Position numbers and translations under genes: made by a program
In this document: in pieces, positions 1 to 12,369 of the stretch
Numbering within the stretch: position 1 is the first letter of the stretch
Layout: each line of letters starts with the position of its first letter
The notes under the pieces: model-generated
Databases searched by the model: none
What the model was told of the DNA's origin: nothing
Seen by the model: the letters and a program-made list of their open reading frames with translations, nothing else
Assembly: GCF_013155385.1 (NCBI RefSeq)
Contig: NZ_JABJUQ010000007.1
Span: 373,001 to 437,000, forward strand
Source of the DNA: Bacillus sp. WMMC1349
Lineage (GTDB): Bacteria; Bacillota; Bacilli; Bacillales; Bacillaceae
Direction of reading: 5' to 3'
DNA: 64,000 nt

Positions 1-379
<379 letters not shown>

Positions 380-381
380 TC

Positions 382-437
382 ATCATAACAAAAAAATAGG
401 TATTTTATTTTAAGGTGATATTAAGGATAAATTAAAT
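382..437 (-). promoter_or_regulatory. PhoP-box triplet and -10 of the left phytase gene
   Basis: On the plus strand TTAA occurs at 410-413, 421-424 and 432-435, an exact 11-bp phase. Read toward the gene these are three TTWA-type boxes with 5-bp spacers, the arrangement known for PhoP dimers in Bacillus. A TATGAT -10 lies 22 bp further downstream (382-387). Phosphate-starvation control is inferred. Confidence 0.7.
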
Positions 438-583
438 GTGATGTCAAAATGATGTCAGTGGGTATAAAGAAATGAGTCTTTATGTAGAATTTCGCCTAAA
501 AAAAGATAAATTTAAAAAATCTAGACATATTTTGGGTAATAATAGATAGCGAATAAAGATGGTGGAAAAAAACAAATAAAAAA

Positions 584-769
584 GAGGCTGTCCTGAAAGT
601 CGTGTGGATGAATAAAAATTGGGGAATTTGCTCGCTTTCCGCGGGCGATCCGCGAGCCTCCTCGGAGCTCGTTCCTTGCTCCTCTTGGGTCTCGCCTGGC
701 TCGCTGTTTCCGCAGGAGTCTCGCAATTCCCCCTGATTTATGTTGAAAAAGGACTTTTTAGACAGCTCT
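584..769. repeat. Dispersed imperfect-palindrome repeat, long form (copy 1)
   Basis: About 186 bp with degenerate terminal inverted repeats (GGCTGTCCTGAAAGTC at the left; GAGCTGTCTAAAAAGTCC when the right end is read in reverse) and a GC-rich centre containing CTCGCTTTCCGCGGGCG. It is almost identical to 22655-22841 and related to 43001-43110, 47288-47396 and 61245-61360. It has no plausible gene; short frames across it are repeat artefacts. It looks like a non-autonomous MITE or REP-like element. Confidence 0.9.
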
Positions 770-788
770 CATATCCAGTTCATAGTGA

Positions 789-3613
<2,825 letters not shown>

Positions 3614-3875
3614 TCGCAGTACTCCTTCTTTTTTGAACTTATAAAAATCATATTCTTATATAATGATCATGTCAATATTGATTCATTTCACTTAACAGTT
3701 TGCTAGGTCATGAAACCTAGTAAATAAGCGCATTTTATTAAAATAAAAAAATTACTTTTTCTCTACTATATTAAAAAGATTTTTCAATAAAATTTTATCT
3801 AATTGTACAAGCAAATGTTAAACGATTTCCATATAGATAATCGTGAACACAACATTTTAAAAGGAGGCTGACATT

Positions 3876-5624
3876 TTGCTTCAACAGCAACCCGAAGAGA
3901 TGACAATGGTGATTGTCGATGTGAGGATATTTGGCGCTGTTGGTGATGGTAAGACAGACAGTACACAACAGATTAATGAATGTCTGAGATGGACAAAGTC
4001 TATGGGTTACAATACAGTTTGGATTCCCAATGGAACGTACTTGATTGATGGAACGTTCAATGGTGATCCAAACTTTCCATACAAAAATGCGGGGATCAAT
4101 GTTCCAAGTAACATAACGATTTTGATGGATGCGGAAACGATGATCAAAATCAAGCCAAATAGCTCATGGGGGTATTCTGCATTTTATATTGGAACAGAGT
4201 CAAATATCAAAATATCCGGTGGCACACTTATCGGTGATCGGGATGAACACATATACACACCATCTCCAAGACCGACGCATGAGTGGGGGTTTGGATTTTG
4301 CCTTGAAGGCGCTTCACATGTACGAATCGAAAATGTTAAAATGACTGATTTTACTGGTGATGGCATCATTATTAGCTCCTCTGGTGGTGATGATTTTATA
4401 CCTTCAGAACATATTGTTGTAAGAAATTGTGAAATCAGACGTTCTCGAAGAAATAATATCTCGATCACAGGTGTTGACGATGTTTTAGTGGAAGACTGTA
4501 ACATTGAGAATGCAAATGGGACACAACCGGAGCTTGGAATTGATATTGAAGGATATAGTGAAGGTAATAACATATATGAGAAACCTGTCCATGTGATTAT
4601 TCGAAATAATCTCTTAAAAGAGAATTCAAACGGGGCGGTCACCAATTTTAATGGGAAAGCAGTTTTAATAGAAGGAAACCATGTTGATGGTACGATTTCT
4701 TATGGATATGGGACAGAGACGGTGATTGCCAACAATACGATTATCAAAAATCAAAAGAATGAGCAGACAACAGGAATTACTGGATTGGGAACAAGCAACT
4801 TAGAAGATAACAATGATGTCGTTATCCAAGGAAATATCATTATCGATTTTGCAAAAGGGATTGATATTCGTGGAAACAGTGTGCTTGTCTCAGGAAATAA
4901 GATTCGAAATTTTGAACGGATTGGTATTTTAGCATATCAGGCATCACAAGTGAATATCGAGGGCAATGATATTGAAAACGGACGTCCAGAAAAAAAGAAA
5001 AGTATCGGTTTCAGTATCAAACAATCAGACCATATCACTTTTTCAAATAATAAAATCACAAATGTCATCCTTGCGTTTAGGAGTAGAGGTCAAGAGATTT
5101 ATATGAAGGGAAATGTCATCACCCAGTTTTCTCGGGGCATCTGGGTTTCCGAAGGTCATGCTGTTGTTGAGGGAAATCATATTTCTCCAGCCGCTTTTCA
5201 CATGGTTCCCGAATCTTATTCGATATCGGTGACAAACTCAGCTTCCGCTGTCATTCAAAATAATAACATTAGCGACTTTAAAAATTTCCCGATTTACTGT
5301 ACAACAGACAGGCAAACGAAAGTAATCAATAATGTCATTGAAGATTCCCCATTGATCGTCACAATCTTTTTGTCATACGGAACATACGAGGTCATCGGAA
5401 ACACCATTTCTGCAGTTAGAGAAAAACCGTCAGCCGCTATGATTCATCTCAGCCAATCAACAAATTCATTGATCATCAATAACACGCTCCTTAATCAATT
5501 TAATAAGATCACAGCGATTCACACGAAAACAGCTACGCAAACGATAATTGTTGGCAATACAATGATCAACGGAACCATTCAACATCATCAGACAGATGTT
5601 GTGAAAGGAAATATTGAAACATGA
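3876..5624 (+). CDS. yclG: Right-handed beta-helix (pectate-lyase-like) protein
   Basis: The 582-residue product has an N-terminal Pectate_lyase_3-type segment (DVRIFGAVGDGKTDSTQQIN, about residues 15-34), then a long run of parallel beta-helix coils marked by repeated N-N-x-I / G-N-x-I units (VIANNTIIKN, VIQGNIIIDF, VEGNHISP). Proteins with this fold act on or bind polysaccharides. No signal peptide is visible, so it is probably cytoplasmic or spore-associated. The TTG start at 3876 is chosen because AAAGGAGG lies about 9 bases upstream; the next ATG codons, about 25 bases on, have no site. Position between yclF and gerK matches B. subtilis yclG. Substrate unknown. Confidence 0.85.
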   Translation: MLQQQPEEMTMVIVDVRIFGAVGDGKTDSTQQINECLRWTKSMGYNTVWIPNGTYLIDGTFNGDPNFPYKNAGINVPSNITILMDAETMIKIKPNSSWGYSAFYIGTESNIKISGGTLIGDRDEHIYTPSPRPTHEWGFGFCLEGASHVRIENVKMTDFTGDGIIISSSGGDDFIPSEHIVVRNCEIRRSRRNNISITGVDDVLVEDCNIENANGTQPELGIDIEGYSEGNNIYEKPVHVIIRNNLLKENSNGAVTNFNGKAVLIEGNHVDGTISYGYGTETVIANNTIIKNQKNEQTTGITGLGTSNLEDNNDVVIQGNIIIDFAKGIDIRGNSVLVSGNKIRNFERIGILAYQASQVNIEGNDIENGRPEKKKSIGFSIKQSDHITFSNNKITNVILAFRSRGQEIYMKGNVITQFSRGIWVSEGHAVVEGNHISPAAFHMVPESYSISVTNSASAVIQNNNISDFKNFPIYCTTDRQTKVINNVIEDSPLIVTIFLSYGTYEVIGNTISAVREKPSAAMIHLSQSTNSLIINNTLLNQFNKITAIHTKTATQTIIVGNTMINGTIQHHQTDVVKGNIET

Positions 5625-5632
5625 GGCTTACT

Positions 5633-5854
5633 TTATGACTGTTGTTTTTTCTTTTTCAAAATCATGATGACTTCAACAAAAATAATGACGAAAAAGAATA
5701 TAACGATCAGCCAGTCACCTAATGTTAATACTCCAAACGCTGCTACATTATTTTGCGTGGCTTCGGTAAAAGTCATCCCCTGCAAAACATCCAGCATCAC
5801 AGAAACAGTCATCATGCAAATGAATAGAAAGAATGAAATTCCGGTTATTCTCAT
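5633..5854 (-). CDS. yczF: Small two-helix membrane protein, YczF-like
   Basis: A 73-residue protein with two hydrophobic helices (about residues 3-22 and 45-66) and a Lys-rich C-terminus (LKKKKQQS), predicted in the cytoplasmic membrane. The ATG at 5854 has GGAG 8 bases upstream; the TTG 15 bases earlier overlaps that site and is unlikely. It converges on yclG with an 8-bp gap and is divergent from gerKA, the position of yczF in B. subtilis. No enzymatic motif is visible. A link to the receptor operon is suggested only by position. Confidence 0.7.
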   Translation of the reverse strand: MRITGISFFLFICMMTVSVMLDVLQGMTFTEATQNNVAAFGVLTLGDWLIVIFFFVIIFVEVIMILKKKKQQS

Positions 5855-5983
5855 GATATCACTCTCCAATACCGTTATTTTTTCAGAATTCTATTGACAC
5901 TATGCCAAGAAATAAAAACAGGTTTGAATAAATAGTAGTGCATGAGGAAAAATATGAAAAAATGAAGAAAGGGATTCTGATAT

Positions 5984-7600
5984 ATGCCACTATTTTTTAA
6001 ACGACAAAAGAACAAAAATCGGAAATCTCTTCAAAACGATTCGGAGAAAGATGCATCTGACATTAATCATTCACTGGCTGAAAATCTGACATTTATAAAA
6101 GAAAAAATGGGCCACAGTTCTGATATTGTAGTTCGCAATATCAAGACAGGAAAGCAGTCACAATTAGAAATAGCTGTTGTATATATTGAGGGCATTGTCG
6201 ACACAAAAGCGATTCATGAATTTATTCTTGAATCGCTAATCAATGATGCTTCATTAGCGAAAAAAGAAGATGATGATCATCTTCTTCAAATGATAAGTGA
6301 AAAAGCTGTTGCCCTTGGCAGTATAAAAAAAGAAGACAAGTTAGATGCACTGATTGCGGCATTAATATCTGGGGATACCGTTATTTTGCCAGATGGTAGT
6401 AATAGCGCGGTCATTGCAAGTACAAAAGGAGGGGAGAAGCGTTCCATTAAGGAACCAGATAGCCAACAATCGTTCAGGGGACCGCGCGAAGGATTTATTG
6501 AATCGTTGGGGACAAATATTTCGATGGTGAGGCGGTATGTTAAAAGCCCAAACCTATGGGTGGAAACGATGACGATTGGAAGTGTTACAAATACAAATAT
6601 TGCATTAATGTATATTAACGGTATTTGTGATCAAAAAACGGTTACTGAAGTCAGAAAAAGGTTGAAAGGTATTGAAATTGACAGTATTTTGGAATCAGGC
6701 TATATCGAACAGCTGATCGAAGATAATTCATTTACGCCATTTCCTTCCATTTATCATACAGAAAGACCTGATATGGTAGCTGGGAATCTCCTTGAAGGAA
6801 GAATTGCCATTATGGTTGATGGAACACCATTTGTTCTGATTGTTCCAGCTGTTTTTATTCAATTTTTTCAATCGGTTGAGGATTATTATTCGCGGTTTGA
6901 TATTTCTACATCGATCCGATTGTTACGTATTTTAATTTTTTTTATATCATTGATTGCACCCGCTGTTTATGTAGCGGCAACGACCTTTCATCAAGAAATG
7001 ATTCCGACACAGCTCTTAATTGTCATTGCAGCCCAGCGAGAAGTCGTCCCTTTTCCTGCGGTGATGGAAGCATTGATAATGGAAATTGCTTTTGAAATTT
7101 TGCGGGAAGCAGGGATTCGCTTGCCAAAAGCGATTGGATCGGCTGTTTCGATTGTTGGCGCAATCGTGATCGGACAGGCGGCTGTCCAAGCTGGAATCGT
7201 GTCTCCGGCAATGGTCATTATTGTCGCCATCACAGCAATTTCCAGTTTTGCGACACCATCTTTTTCAATGGCCATCTCTGCAAGACTTGTTCGGTTCCTT
7301 TATATTATAGCTGCGGCAACGATAGGATTTTATGGCGTTATTCTAGGGTTAATGATCATGTTTGTTCATTTATGCAGTCTTCGTTCATTTGGTGTTCCAT
7401 ATATGACTCCTATTGCACCTTTTATTCCCAAAAACGCAGGAGATACAATATTTCGGTCACCATTGTGGGCAAATAAAAAAAGACCTGAGTTAATTGGTAA
7501 TGACAATAAAAATAGACAAGGAGATGCCCAGAAGCCTCAGCCGCCAAATCCAAGAGAGATGGTGACAGATCAAGAGGAAGGTGATCAGAATGAGACATAA
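5984..7600 (+). CDS. gerKA: Spore germinant receptor subunit A
   Basis: The 538-residue GerA/SpoVAF-family subunit of an inner spore membrane receptor that senses small nutrients. The N-terminal soluble region (about 1-285) includes NTNIALMYINGICD and LLEGRIAIMVDGTPFVLIVPAVFIQFFQ. Membrane helices follow (about 290-470), including AAQREVVPFPAVMEALIMEIAFEILREAG, a conserved family block (residues 347-375). A hydrophilic C-terminal tail is rich in Asn and Gln. The gene overlaps gerKC by 11 bases. The A-C-B order is that of gerK or yfkQRT rather than gerA; the yclG/yclM neighbourhood favours gerK. No convincing sigma-G promoter was found upstream. Confidence 0.93.
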   Translation: MPLFFKRQKNKNRKSLQNDSEKDASDINHSLAENLTFIKEKMGHSSDIVVRNIKTGKQSQLEIAVVYIEGIVDTKAIHEFILESLINDASLAKKEDDDHLLQMISEKAVALGSIKKEDKLDALIAALISGDTVILPDGSNSAVIASTKGGEKRSIKEPDSQQSFRGPREGFIESLGTNISMVRRYVKSPNLWVETMTIGSVTNTNIALMYINGICDQKTVTEVRKRLKGIEIDSILESGYIEQLIEDNSFTPFPSIYHTERPDMVAGNLLEGRIAIMVDGTPFVLIVPAVFIQFFQSVEDYYSRFDISTSIRLLRILIFFISLIAPAVYVAATTFHQEMIPTQLLIVIAAQREVVPFPAVMEALIMEIAFEILREAGIRLPKAIGSAVSIVGAIVIGQAAVQAGIVSPAMVIIVAITAISSFATPSFSMAISARLVRFLYIIAAATIGFYGVILGLMIMFVHLCSLRSFGVPYMTPIAPFIPKNAGDTIFRSPLWANKKRPELIGNDNKNRQGDAQKPQPPNPREMVTDQEEGDQNET

Positions 7601-8789
7601 ATATTTGCTCGTCCTTTTCATGCTGACCAGTGTGTTGCTTCAAGGTTGCTGGGATAAAAAAGAAATGACAGATTTAGCGCTTATTTCAGCGGTTGGAATT
7701 GATAAGGGTAAGAATAAAAGATATGAGATCACCTTTCAAATTATCAATCCAAGTATGACGGCTGGAGGCCTTCAAGGAGGTCAAGGCGGAGAGCGTCCAC
7801 CGGTGACAAGCTTCTCAGTTGCTGGAGACAACTTTACTTCTGTTAGCCGTAAGGCATCAACTGAAGTTTCCCGAAGACTATATTATGCTCATACAAATGT
7901 GGTTATTATAGGTGAAGATGTAGCGAAAGATGAAGGAATTGTGAAATTACTTGATGTCATTGACCGTGATACAGAGTTCCGTTCGACATCAACACTTGTG
8001 ATTGCCAACGGAACGAAAGCAAAGGACATTGTCAGAACGGTGACAACGATAGAAAAAATACCGGCGAATAAAATTAATAAAGTGTTGCAGTTCACAGAGG
8101 AACAACAAGGTGAACATATCAAAGTGGGTGTTCAAGATGTTTTGCAGTCTTTGGCAGCCAAGACGAAATCTCCTTTGGTTCCCCTTATAAAACTGACTGG
8201 TGATAAGGAGAAGGGTGAATCAATGGAAAATGTTCAAACAACATCTCCTTCTGCGGTGGTAAAGGCTGGAGGTATGGCGGTAATAAAAGATGGGAAATTT
8301 GTTGATCGTTTGACAGGGAAGATAGCAAGAGGGGTTTTGTGGATTCGGGGCCGTGTGAAAAAGACGCACGTCAATATAAGGTGGAATCATAAAGAAGATG
8401 CTGTCACATATGACCTAACAAGACAAAAAACAAAGGTTACCCCACAGCTCAAAAATGGAAAATTAAAAATGACCGTTCATATTGATACAGAGGGAGATGT
8501 TGGAGAAGTCAATACATCAATTCGGTTAGAGGATCCAAAGGTACTTCATCAAATTGAGAAAAAAATTGAGAAGAAACTCAAAAAACAGCTGGAAGAGACG
8601 GTCCGTTTTGCTCAAGAAAACAAAATTGATGTCCTGCAATTTGGAGATATTGTGTATCAGTCCCAACCTGACATGTGGAAAAAAATCGAAAAACAATGGA
8701 ATGATAAGTACTTTCCACAATTAGATGTTGATATTACGGTTAACAGTTTTGTCCATAGAACAGGATTAAAAGCCAATCCAAAAATGTAG
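7590..8789 (+). CDS. gerKC: Spore germinant receptor subunit C, lipoprotein
   Basis: A 399-residue GerAC-family lipoprotein. The ATG at 7590 is chosen over the in-frame GTG at 7581 because GAGGAAGG lies just upstream of it. It starts with a lipoprotein signal (MRHKYLLVLFMLTSVLLQGC) with Cys20 as the acylation site, then WDKKEMTDLALISAVGIDK, the conserved start of mature GerAC proteins. The C-terminal part (about 200-399) is the Ger(x)C domain. It anchors to the outer face of the inner spore membrane and works with the A and B subunits. Translation is probably coupled to gerKA through the 11-base overlap. Confidence 0.93.
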   Translation: MRHKYLLVLFMLTSVLLQGCWDKKEMTDLALISAVGIDKGKNKRYEITFQIINPSMTAGGLQGGQGGERPPVTSFSVAGDNFTSVSRKASTEVSRRLYYAHTNVVIIGEDVAKDEGIVKLLDVIDRDTEFRSTSTLVIANGTKAKDIVRTVTTIEKIPANKINKVLQFTEEQQGEHIKVGVQDVLQSLAAKTKSPLVPLIKLTGDKEKGESMENVQTTSPSAVVKAGGMAVIKDGKFVDRLTGKIARGVLWIRGRVKKTHVNIRWNHKEDAVTYDLTRQKTKVTPQLKNGKLKMTVHIDTEGDVGEVNTSIRLEDPKVLHQIEKKIEKKLKKQLEETVRFAQENKIDVLQFGDIVYQSQPDMWKKIEKQWNDKYFPQLDVDITVNSFVHRTGLKANPKM

Positions 8790-8821
8790 GATCGACACTG
8801 GAGAGAAAGGAGCGCTTTTCA

Positions 8822-9919
8822 ATGGAAAAGGCAAAAATTAGTGCCAAGCAGTTATTTGTCTTAATGGTTCTGTTTGAACTTGGCAGTGCTTTGCTGATTT
8901 TCCCAGGGCTCTCAGCAGAACAAGACAGCTGGCTCGCGATTTTGTTTGGCGGGCTGGGTGGTATTGTTCTATTTTTGATGTACCATTATCTCTATCAACT
9001 CGATCCCAATGCTTCACCATATGAAACGGTCAGCAATCTTCTCGGACAACGGATTGGCTGGATTGTTTCCTTTCTCTATATTATGTATGCTACATATATT
9101 GCAGCAAGGGTGTTGCGCGATTTCGGAGAGATGTTGTTAATATCTGCTTATCCCGGGACACCGCTTCTTTTTGTAAATGGATTGTTGATCATCGTTTGTA
9201 TATTTAGTGTACGTAAAGGGATTGAAGTATTAGCACGGACAGGTGAGATTCTGTTTACAATTATGACTTTACTTGCTCTCATAGGCTGCTGTCTGATCAT
9301 TGCCTCGGGATTGATTCATATAGATAATTTAAAGCCCGTTTTGGCAAATGGAATTAAACCGGTTATAAATTCCACTTTGACACAAACGCTTTATTTTCCG
9401 TTTGGGGAACTGATTGTATTTATCGTCATCCTTCCATATCTTAACCGACCGAAAGAAGTCAAAAAAACAGGAATATGGGCCATCATTATCAGCGCTCTGA
9501 TCTTGGCTGTCAATACTGCGATCAATATTAGTGTGCTTGGTGTTGATCTCACTTTGCGTTCACGATTCCCTCTTCTAAGCACTATTCAAACGATTCAAGT
9601 GGCCGAATTTTTGGACAGGCTTGATGTATTTTTTATGCTGGTGTTGATCATCGGTGGTTTTTTCAAAGTTAGTCTATTTGTGTATGCTGTCAATATAGGA
9701 ACATCTATGTTGTTCAAAGTAGAACATCCGACAAGGCTTGTCGTTCCGAGTGGTTTGATCATCTTAATTTTATCAGTCTCAATCGCAAGTAATATTTCTG
9801 AACATGTCGTTGAGGGACTGGATGTTGCACCTATGTTTGTTCACTTGCCCATTCAGATTATCTTTCCAGCGGTTCTTTGCTTCATAGCTTTCTTCAAAAA
9901 ACGGCGAAAAGGCAAATGA
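8822..9919 (+). CDS. gerKB: Spore germinant receptor subunit B, transporter-like
   Basis: A 365-residue integral membrane protein of the spore permease (GerAB) family, related to amino-acid/polyamine transporters, with about 10 helices. It begins MEKAKISAKQLFVLMVLFEL, typical for GerAB, and contains the central motif FPFGELIVFIVILPYL. It is the likely ligand-binding subunit. The start has AAAGGAG about 10 bases upstream and lies 32 bp after gerKC, completing an A-C-B operon that ends at a strong hairpin (10029-10061). Ligand identity cannot be read from the sequence; the B. subtilis GerK receptor acts with GerB in the AGFK response. Confidence 0.92.
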   Translation: MEKAKISAKQLFVLMVLFELGSALLIFPGLSAEQDSWLAILFGGLGGIVLFLMYHYLYQLDPNASPYETVSNLLGQRIGWIVSFLYIMYATYIAARVLRDFGEMLLISAYPGTPLLFVNGLLIIVCIFSVRKGIEVLARTGEILFTIMTLLALIGCCLIIASGLIHIDNLKPVLANGIKPVINSTLTQTLYFPFGELIVFIVILPYLNRPKEVKKTGIWAIIISALILAVNTAINISVLGVDLTLRSRFPLLSTIQTIQVAEFLDRLDVFFMLVLIIGGFFKVSLFVYAVNIGTSMLFKVEHPTRLVVPSGLIILILSVSIASNISEHVVEGLDVAPMFVHLPIQIIFPAVLCFIAFFKKRRKGK

Positions 9920-10028
9920 ACGGCGGTCAATCAACAGAAATTCTTTGCTGTCCTATACACCGCCGCATTCTCGTCTAATGTTTATGAAGGAATTCGGCTC
10001 CCGTTTAATGATTAACTCGGAAACATCA

Positions 10029-10061
10029 ATGAGGCTGTCGACCAAAAATCGACAGCCTCAT
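10029..10061. terminator. Bidirectional terminator between gerKB and a chemoreceptor gene
   Basis: A 13-bp perfect stem, ATGAGGCTGTCGA (10029-10041) with TCGACAGCCTCAT (10049-10061), lies between two convergent genes. Confidence 0.88.
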
Positions 10062-10071
10062 TTCATCATGT

Positions 10072-11784
10072 TTAGATTTTAAATTTCCGAATTAAATGTT
10101 GCAGTTCTTCCGCATTTTGTGCAAGGATTTGCGAAGAAGCTGCGATTTCTTCCATTGAAGCCAGCTGTTCTTGTGTTGCAGCACTTACTGTTTGTGTACT
10201 TTCTGCTGCTGTTTCGGCAATTTCTTTAACATCGAAAACGGCTGTTTCAATTTCATTTGCTCCAGCATTCAAATTTTTGACTAATGATGCAACACCATTA
10301 ATTTGTGTCACAACATCTTTAATCGAACTTTCGATTTTTTGGAAAGCGCCACCGGCTTCGCTTACAACGACAAGCCCTTCTTTTACTTCACCAGTTGCTG
10401 AGACAACGGTATTCATCGTTTGTTTCGTATCATTTTGAATAATAGTAATTAGTTTTGTAATCTGTTCAGCAGATTGTGCGGATTGTTCAGCTAACTTCCT
10501 GACTTCATCTGCGACAACGGCAAAGCCTTTGCCTTGTTCACCGGCTCTGGCGGCTTCAATTGCTGCATTTAATGCCAACAAGTTCGTTTGTTCTGCAATG
10601 CTTGTAATCACTTCTGTAATATTGCCAATCTGATTAGAGCGTTCTGTTAATTGCTTAAATGCCTCGGCTAGTGAGACAACTGTTTCATTAATAGACTGCA
10701 TTTGAGCGTTGACCTTGTCAATCGCTTTTGTCCCTGTAAGTGACATTTGTGCTGTTTGATCGACGGTTGAAGCTGCTTTTTCAGCATTAGATGCAATTCT
10801 TCCTGCAAATTCTGTCATTCCTTTAATGACGGTTCTGCTTTGTTCAACACTTTCCACTTGTTTATCCGAACCTGAGGCAAGTTCTTGAACCGTTGTGGAA
10901 ATGTATTCACTCGCTTTTGTACTTTCATCTGCACTTGCACTTAACTGTTGGGATGAAGATGCCACTTGATGAGATGTTTCACCGACAGTTTCAATAATTG
11001 AACGAACACCTGAGACCATTTTGTTGAAAGAAGCTGTTAACAAACCTAGTTCATCTTTTGACTGATAGGTTCCTTCGACTGTAAAATCACCTTGCTCCGT
11101 TTTTGCAAATAATGACTGAATGTTTCTGATTGGTCCTGCAATCATTCTTGCCATAATAAGGCTGATTGCGATGGTCAAAAGGAGACTGACAGCAATCACA
11201 ATGATTAACATTGTTGTTGTTGAACTTGCCTCTTCTGAGTCTCGCTCATAAATCGTTTTCGCATTTTCCCCATTTAATGTTTGAATATCTTCAATTAACT
11301 TGGTCACATCATCTCTATGAGATTTCATGTCTGTCAAATAAAGACGATATGCTTTATCATTTTTATTTTCTAAAGCCAAGTCAAGCATCTTTTTGCTCAT
11401 GTCTTGTAGTTCTGTATATTCGGTTTTAAACGTTTGATATTTTTCTTTCACGTTATTCGCTAAAGTAATTTGATCAATTTGTTCCATGATTTTAGCATTG
11501 TCTTCAAGTTTTTTCTCAATATTTTGTTTGCGTTGTTCATTTATACTGTTGTCTTCCGTTGCCATTAATTCAAATTTGTTTGCATCCATTTCAAGGTTAT
11601 TTGCTCTTAGTTTTGCAAATAACTGATTGGGGATCAATTGATTTTGATAAATAATTTCTGACCCCTTCGAAAATTTATTTAGCCCCATCATCCCTTCGAT
11701 TCCAACAATAGATAATGATAGAGCTGATATGACAATAATTATAAAAAATTTATTTCGAATTTTAAGGTTTTTTAGCAGTTTCAT
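10072..11784 (-). CDS. Methyl-accepting chemotaxis protein, 4-helix-bundle sensor
   Basis: A 570-residue chemoreceptor. A first helix (about 12-33) and a second (about 190-213) flank an extracellular, mostly helical ligand domain of the 4HB_MCP type. A HAMP domain (about 213-268) and the signalling domain follow, with the conserved hairpin tip [20 protein letters not shown] and [20 protein letters not shown]. It signals to CheA/CheW to control flagellar rotation. A sigma-D -10 element lies upstream (11815-11822). In B. subtilis this slot between gerK and yclM holds yclHIJK-rapC-phrC, so this gene marks a lineage-specific exchange. Ligand unknown. Confidence 0.95.
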   Translation of the reverse strand: MKLLKNLKIRNKFFIIIVISALSLSIVGIEGMMGLNKFSKGSEIIYQNQLIPNQLFAKLRANNLEMDANKFELMATEDNSINEQRKQNIEKKLEDNAKIMEQIDQITLANNVKEKYQTFKTEYTELQDMSKKMLDLALENKNDKAYRLYLTDMKSHRDDVTKLIEDIQTLNGENAKTIYERDSEEASSTTTMLIIVIAVSLLLTIAISLIMARMIAGPIRNIQSLFAKTEQGDFTVEGTYQSKDELGLLTASFNKMVSGVRSIIETVGETSHQVASSSQQLSASADESTKASEYISTTVQELASGSDKQVESVEQSRTVIKGMTEFAGRIASNAEKAASTVDQTAQMSLTGTKAIDKVNAQMQSINETVVSLAEAFKQLTERSNQIGNITEVITSIAEQTNLLALNAAIEAARAGEQGKGFAVVADEVRKLAEQSAQSAEQITKLITIIQNDTKQTMNTVVSATGEVKEGLVVVSEAGGAFQKIESSIKDVVTQINGVASLVKNLNAGANEIETAVFDVKEIAETAAESTQTVSAATQEQLASMEEIAASSQILAQNAEELQHLIRKFKI

Positions 11785-12084
11785 ACTTTTTCCCCCGTGG
11801 TTTATTTACTATCCATATCGGCAATCTGGCGAGAGAAGTAAAGTATTAAAAAGAGGAAAATCAGCTGGGAATATACTCTCTGAAGACTTATTAAATTCAA
11901 AGTAAACTTTGTACAGATCCATTTATTATAAAGGGTTCAGAAGATACCCAGTATTTAAAGAGAGTAGCTCAATGTTCTCACTGGTAAATATAAGTAAGCA
12001 AGTTAGCCCTAACAGAGAGAAGTTACCACTTTTTCTTATTTTATTGGAAAACATGGTAAAATGTATAAAAAGGAGATGGCTACA
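11785..12084. other. 300-bp gap between divergent genes
   Basis: It holds the chemoreceptor promoter at its left end and the ribosome binding site of the GNAT fragment (AAAAAGGAG, 12067-12075) at its right end. Nothing else is recognisable. Confidence 0.6.
11815..11822 (-). promoter_or_regulatory. Sigma-D (motility) promoter -10 element
   Basis: Reading toward the chemoreceptor gene the sequence is GCCGATAT, the exact sigma-D -10 consensus, about 30 bp before the start codon. The TAAA-type -35 is only weakly matched (TTTA at a 16-bp spacing). Motility-linked expression is inferred. Confidence 0.6.
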
Positions 12085-12369
12085 ATGATCATTAGACCGG
12101 TTTCAGGAAATGATGCACAACAATTTTTAGAATTAAATAAAAAACTTGATGAGTCTGGTTTTATGTTGTATGAACCTGGGGAACGAAAAACGACTGTTGA
12201 AGAGCAAAGAAAATCATTAGAAAGAATTCAATTTGAAAAGAAATCAATCTTTTTTGTAGCAGAAGTAGATAACAAAATTGTTGGGTTTATTGCAGCGATA
12301 GGCGGAAAAGTAAAACGAAACCAACATTCTGCTTACCTTGTTTTAGGTGTCCTTGAAGAATATCAAGGT
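12085..12369 (+). pseudogene. GNAT acetyltransferase, 3' end lost
   Basis: The ATG at 12085 has GGAG 9 bases upstream; the product begins MIIRPVSGNDAQQFLELNKKL. It follows a GNAT N-acetyltransferase fold through beta-4 (VAEVDNKIVGFIAAIGG; HSAYLVLGVLEEYQG) and breaks off exactly in motif A, where the acetyl-CoA pyrophosphate loop (Q/R-x-x-G-x-G/A) should follow. From about 12370 the frame continues into sequence that is antisense to the LevR-type gene and stops at 12423. Without motif A the product should not bind acetyl-CoA. The partner gene is cut at the same point, so one deletion probably removed both 3' ends. Confidence 0.85.

Noticed and set aside
496-726. Open frame of 76 codons on the minus strand, and its near copy at 22600-22797
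   Set aside because: Both lie across the dispersed palindromic repeat and share its sequence; no ribosome binding site; identical because the repeat is identical.
5920-5983. Possible sigma-G promoter of gerK (TGAATA at 5925-5930)
   Set aside because: No CATNNTA -10 at a 17-18 bp spacing; spore-specific promoter expected but not identified.
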